6,176 nt of DNA, from assembly GCA_934700375.1 (NCBI GenBank), contig CAKUXT010000123.1, forward strand, positions 1 through 6,176, given 5' to 3'. The notes under the pieces are model-generated. The model was given only the letters and a program-made list of their open reading frames with translations, made no database searches and was not told the DNA's origin. Below are positions 5,827 to 6,176 of the stretch, piece after piece; position 1 is the stretch's first letter, and each line of letters begins with the position of its first letter. The position numbers and the translations under genes were made by a program. The stretch is from an uncultured Bacilli bacterium. Its GTDB lineage: Bacteria > Bacillota_I > Bacilli_A > RFN20 > CAG-288.

Positions 5827-6137
5827 TACAAGCCTGCGCGGGTTCAGGGAAGACTCAATTGATTGTTGATAAAACGAAAAACCAAAAGCTTAGATTTCTC
5901 ATCATTACTTTCACTGACAATAACCGAGACAATTTAAGAGAGCGCATATTGAAATCGAACGATAATACATGGCCAACAAATGTATGGCTCACCACGTATT
6001 ATTCATTTCTCTTTAATTTTTGTTACAAGCCTTTTTTTAGTGACGAAATAAAAGCTAAAGGAATCTTGTTCGATTCAAATCTTAGGCCTGGAAAATACGC
6101 GAAGAAAAAAACATCACCTTATGTACCGCACCCCTGA
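5808..6137 (+). CDS. gajB: Gabija GajB-like UvrD-type helicase, truncated after 109 residues
   Basis: This is the N-terminal piece of a superfamily 1 (UvrD/PcrA-like) helicase, the partner that senses or unwinds DNA termini in Gabija. Present are motif I ACAGSGKTQ (9-17), the strand and motif Ia region FLIITFTDNNRDNLRERI (30-47) and WLTTYYSFL (60-68). GajB proteins run to about 490 residues; here the frame stops at TGA 6135, before motif II (DExxD) and all later motifs, so it cannot be an active helicase. The frame fits the family to about KYAKKKTSPY (96-105) and then gives VPHP and stop. The other two frames also close, at 6148 and 6152, so a single frameshift does not explain the break. The start could be ATG 5808 (19-base overlap with gajA, weak AGAGAAG in front) or GTG 5823, which overlaps the gajA TGA as GTGA and gives MIQACAGSGKT. 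Confidence 0.82.
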   Translation: MDNKTVIQACAGSGKTQLIVDKTKNQKLRFLIITFTDNNRDNLRERILKSNDNTWPTNVWLTTYYSFLFNFCYKPFFSDEIKAKGILFDSNLRPGKYAKKKTSPYVPHP

Positions 6138-6176
6138 CATTGGACTTTAAATAGAACTATAGCACAACATTGGGAC
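6118..6176. mobile_element. Possible insertion-sequence end interrupting gajB
   Basis: Protein similarity to the helicase family fades near 6118-6125, and from there all three plus-strand frames meet a stop (6135, 6148, 6152). ACATTGG occurs twice 30 bases apart (6137-6143 and 6167-6173), as sometimes seen for transposase sites in element ends. The possible edge GTACCGCACCCC at 6123 faintly recalls IS66-type ends, which begin with GTA. No transposase, second end or target duplication is in view, so this is a hypothesis. An old deletion junction is the main alternative. Confidence 0.35.

Noticed and set aside
4279..6137. PARIS, Septu or retron-type defence instead of Gabija
   Set aside because: PARIS splits the ATPase and TOPRIM parts into two genes, and there is no HNH partner or reverse transcriptase here. 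The fused ATPase-TOPRIM followed by a UvrD-like helicase is the Gabija layout.
1..6176. CRISPR array, rRNA, riboswitch or integrase
   Set aside because: No regularly spaced repeats, conserved rRNA segments, recognisable aptamer or recombinase motifs were seen on either strand.

Overview
The window looks like a low-to-moderate GC Bacillota chromosome segment, possibly Erysipelotrichia-like. That placement is inference from AGA-rich arginine usage, clear Shine-Dalgarno sites and protein style; no ribosomal RNA or other marker is present to fix it. It has two halves. Positions 1 to about 4172 read as core chromosome. Positions about 4173 to 6176 are visibly more AT-rich, with different codon choice (Ile mostly ATC in the 2973-3518 gene, mostly ATT/ATA in the 4279-5826 gene), and look acquired.

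Core half, minus strand (reading from 2850 down to 1): a four-helix membrane protein with a YcxB-like C-terminal domain, then the primosomal helicase gene priA. The two overlap in an ATGA, so they form a translationally coupled operon. priA runs off the left edge with 697 residues present and only the last few tens missing. It is the largest gene in the window and is continuous from 2092 to 2.

Core half, plus strand: a divergent intergenic region (2851-2972) carries a 20-bp perfect palindrome and candidate promoters on both strands. It is followed by a six-helix DUF308/HdeD-like membrane protein (2973-3518), a strong intrinsic terminator (3528-3557), a DNA-deoxyinosine/uracil glycosylase of the family 6 type (3563-4060), and a tRNA-Ala(CGC) with encoded CCA (4097-4172). 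The tRNA has its own promoter, whose -35 element lies over the glycosylase stop codon, and a terminator at 4241-4264.

Acquired half: directly behind the tRNA-Ala terminator lies a Gabija-type anti-phage module. gajA (4279-5826) encodes an OLD-family ABC ATPase fused to a TOPRIM nuclease. gajB (from 5808, overlapping gajA) starts a UvrD-like helicase with the Walker A motif ACAGSGKT. In intact systems the two proteins form a nuclease-helicase complex that degrades invading DNA. Here gajB stops after 109 codons, before the DEAD-type motif II, and all three frames close within about 20 bases of one another. The last 50-60 bases look like non-coding DNA, plausibly the end of an insertion sequence, so the defence locus is probably broken. 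The gajA start is also notable: an extended -10 box (TGaTATAAT) abuts the tRNA terminator and places the predicted transcript start on the GTG start codon, suggesting a leaderless message.
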